Shown: piece after piece, positions 50,981-51,594 of the stretch
How the letters are laid out: each line of letters starts with the position of its first letter
How positions within the stretch are numbered: position 1 is the stretch's first letter
NCBI GenBank assembly: GCA_041913045.1
Contig: JAYSGB010000030.1
Coordinates: forward strand, 1-51,594
Direction of reading: 5' to 3'
Source of the DNA: CAMLOF01 sp041913045
GTDB lineage: Bacteria; Pseudomonadota; Gammaproteobacteria; Burkholderiales; Burkholderiaceae_C
DNA length: 51,594 nucleotides
Position numbers and translations under genes: made by a program
Notes under the pieces: model-generated
Seen by the model: only the letters and a program-made list of their open reading frames with translations
The model's database searches: none
What the model was told of the DNA's origin: nothing

Positions 50981-51594
50981 TCACTCGACCTTGAGGCCCT
51001 TGGGCAGCGGGAACTTGGTGGTTTCGCGCACGCCGTCGAGGCTGCGGACCGACACAGCACCCAGCGCCTTGAGCCGCTGCACCACGCCCTGCACCAGGTC
51101 TTCCGGGGCCGATGCACCTGCCGTCACACCCACACGGGTGCGACCAGCGAACCATTCGTCGCGCAACTCCGAAGCATCGTCCACCATGTGGGCGGGCACG
51201 CCCAGGCGCTCGGCCAATTCGCGCAGGCGGTTGGTGTTGGAGCTGGTGGGGCTGCCCACCACCACCACGGCGTCCACCTGTCGGCTCATCAGCTTGACGG
51301 CGTCCTGCCGGTTTTGGGTGGCGTAGCAGATGTCCTGCTGCTTGGGTTCCCGGATAGAGGGAAAGCGCGCCTTGACGGCGGCGGTGATCTCGGCGGCGTC
51401 GTCCACGCTCAGCGTGGTCTGCGTGACCACGGCGAGCTTGTCGGTCTGGGCTGGCTGCACCCGGGCCACGTCCGCCACGTCTTCCACCAGGTGGATGCCG
51501 CTATCGAGCTGGCCCATGGTGCCTTCGACCTCGGGGTGGCCCTTGTGGCCGATCATGATGAATTCGTAGCCTTCCTTGTGCAGCTTGGCCACTT
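50981..51594 (-). CDS. ispH: 4-hydroxy-3-methylbut-2-enyl diphosphate reductase (partial)
   Basis: The C-terminal 203 or so codons; the N-terminus is beyond the window. Visible motifs are MIGHKGHPEVEGTMGQ, the iron-sulfur Cys in DICYATQNRQ, VVGSPTSSNTNRL, and TAGASAPE. IspH makes IPP and DMAPP in the last step of the MEP isoprenoid route. The stop is 44 bases upstream of serS in the same direction, so the two may share a transcript. Confidence 0.95.
   Translation of the reverse strand, partial: VAKLHKEGYEFIMIGHKGHPEVEGTMGQLDSGIHLVEDVADVARVQPAQTDKLAVVTQTTLSVDDAAEITAAVKARFPSIREPKQQDICYATQNRQDAVKLMSRQVDAVVVVGSPTSSNTNRLRELAERLGVPAHMVDDASELRDEWFAGRTRVGVTAGASAPEDLVQGVVQRLKALGAVSVRSLDGVRETTKFPLPKGLKVE

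Overview
The window looks like chromosome from a high-GC betaproteobacterium of the order Burkholderiales, most likely the family Comamonadaceae. The clues are a Bug-type periplasmic receptor, a Sox cluster with a SoxR-SoxCD arrangement, a betaproteobacterial cox cluster with DUF2970, DUF2909 and a tiny assembly protein, a DUF1841 gene and uniformly high GC third positions. I see no insertion sequence, prophage, integrase or CRISPR array. Almost every base is in a recognisable housekeeping or energy-metabolism gene; the unusual material is in the gaps.

Layout. 1-3355 (minus): the end of a sulfur-oxidation operon, soxR-soxC-soxD-cytochrome c-soxY (cut by the edge). 3445-5386 (minus): lolD-lolC lipoprotein export. 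5437-8833 (plus): an RpfE-like protein, recJ and an RluA-type pseudouridine synthase. 8859-11150 (minus): CoA-transferase scoAB plus a patatin-like hydrolase, divergent from a PAS-LuxR regulator with a perfect ACTACGTA palindrome between them. 11844-15971: an unassigned Cys-motif membrane protein, a PcaC-like protein, dinB and an Aer-like chemoreceptor. 15981-19180: queF, a 2OG-Fe(II) oxygenase, and yaaA head-to-head with truC. 19184-21844 (minus): rubrerythrin, a two-cluster Fe-S oxidoreductase and DUF3501 behind a promoter with a near-perfect OxyR site. 21934-26880: valS, a TusA-like protein, a Nudix hydrolase, cysM and tRNA-Leu(CAA). 26976-30037: an epimerase-like protein, a 2Fe-2S flavin reductase and a Bug receptor.

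30062-39863 carries a cytochrome oxidase block: coxB-coxA-small protein-ctaG-DUF2970-coxC on the minus strand, then surf1, a Sco-like protein, ctaA, ctaB and sco, also minus, with DUF2909 opposite. DUF2244 lies upstream of coxB. A perfect FNR/ANR-type box sits inside the predicted coxB promoter. 39998-45305 holds a BioC-like methyltransferase, comF, trmL, a MaoC hydratase, a ParA-like ATPase, a TauE/SafE permease, a TRIC-type channel and DUF1841. 45306-45833 is a 528-base gap full of strong hairpins and is a candidate for an undescribed structured RNA. 45834-51594: a lytic transglycosylase, a ZTP riboswitch controlling glyA, nrdR, a thioesterase, gloA, serS and the C-terminal part of ispH.

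Best candidates for new biology: the OxyR-linked rubrerythrin/Fe-S/DUF3501 cassette, the hairpin-rich gap at 45346-45833, the conserved-looking CxxC membrane protein at 11844, and the free-standing cytochrome that resembles the C-terminal haem domain of its neighbour SoxD. All functional statements rest on reading motifs by eye; no database search was run.
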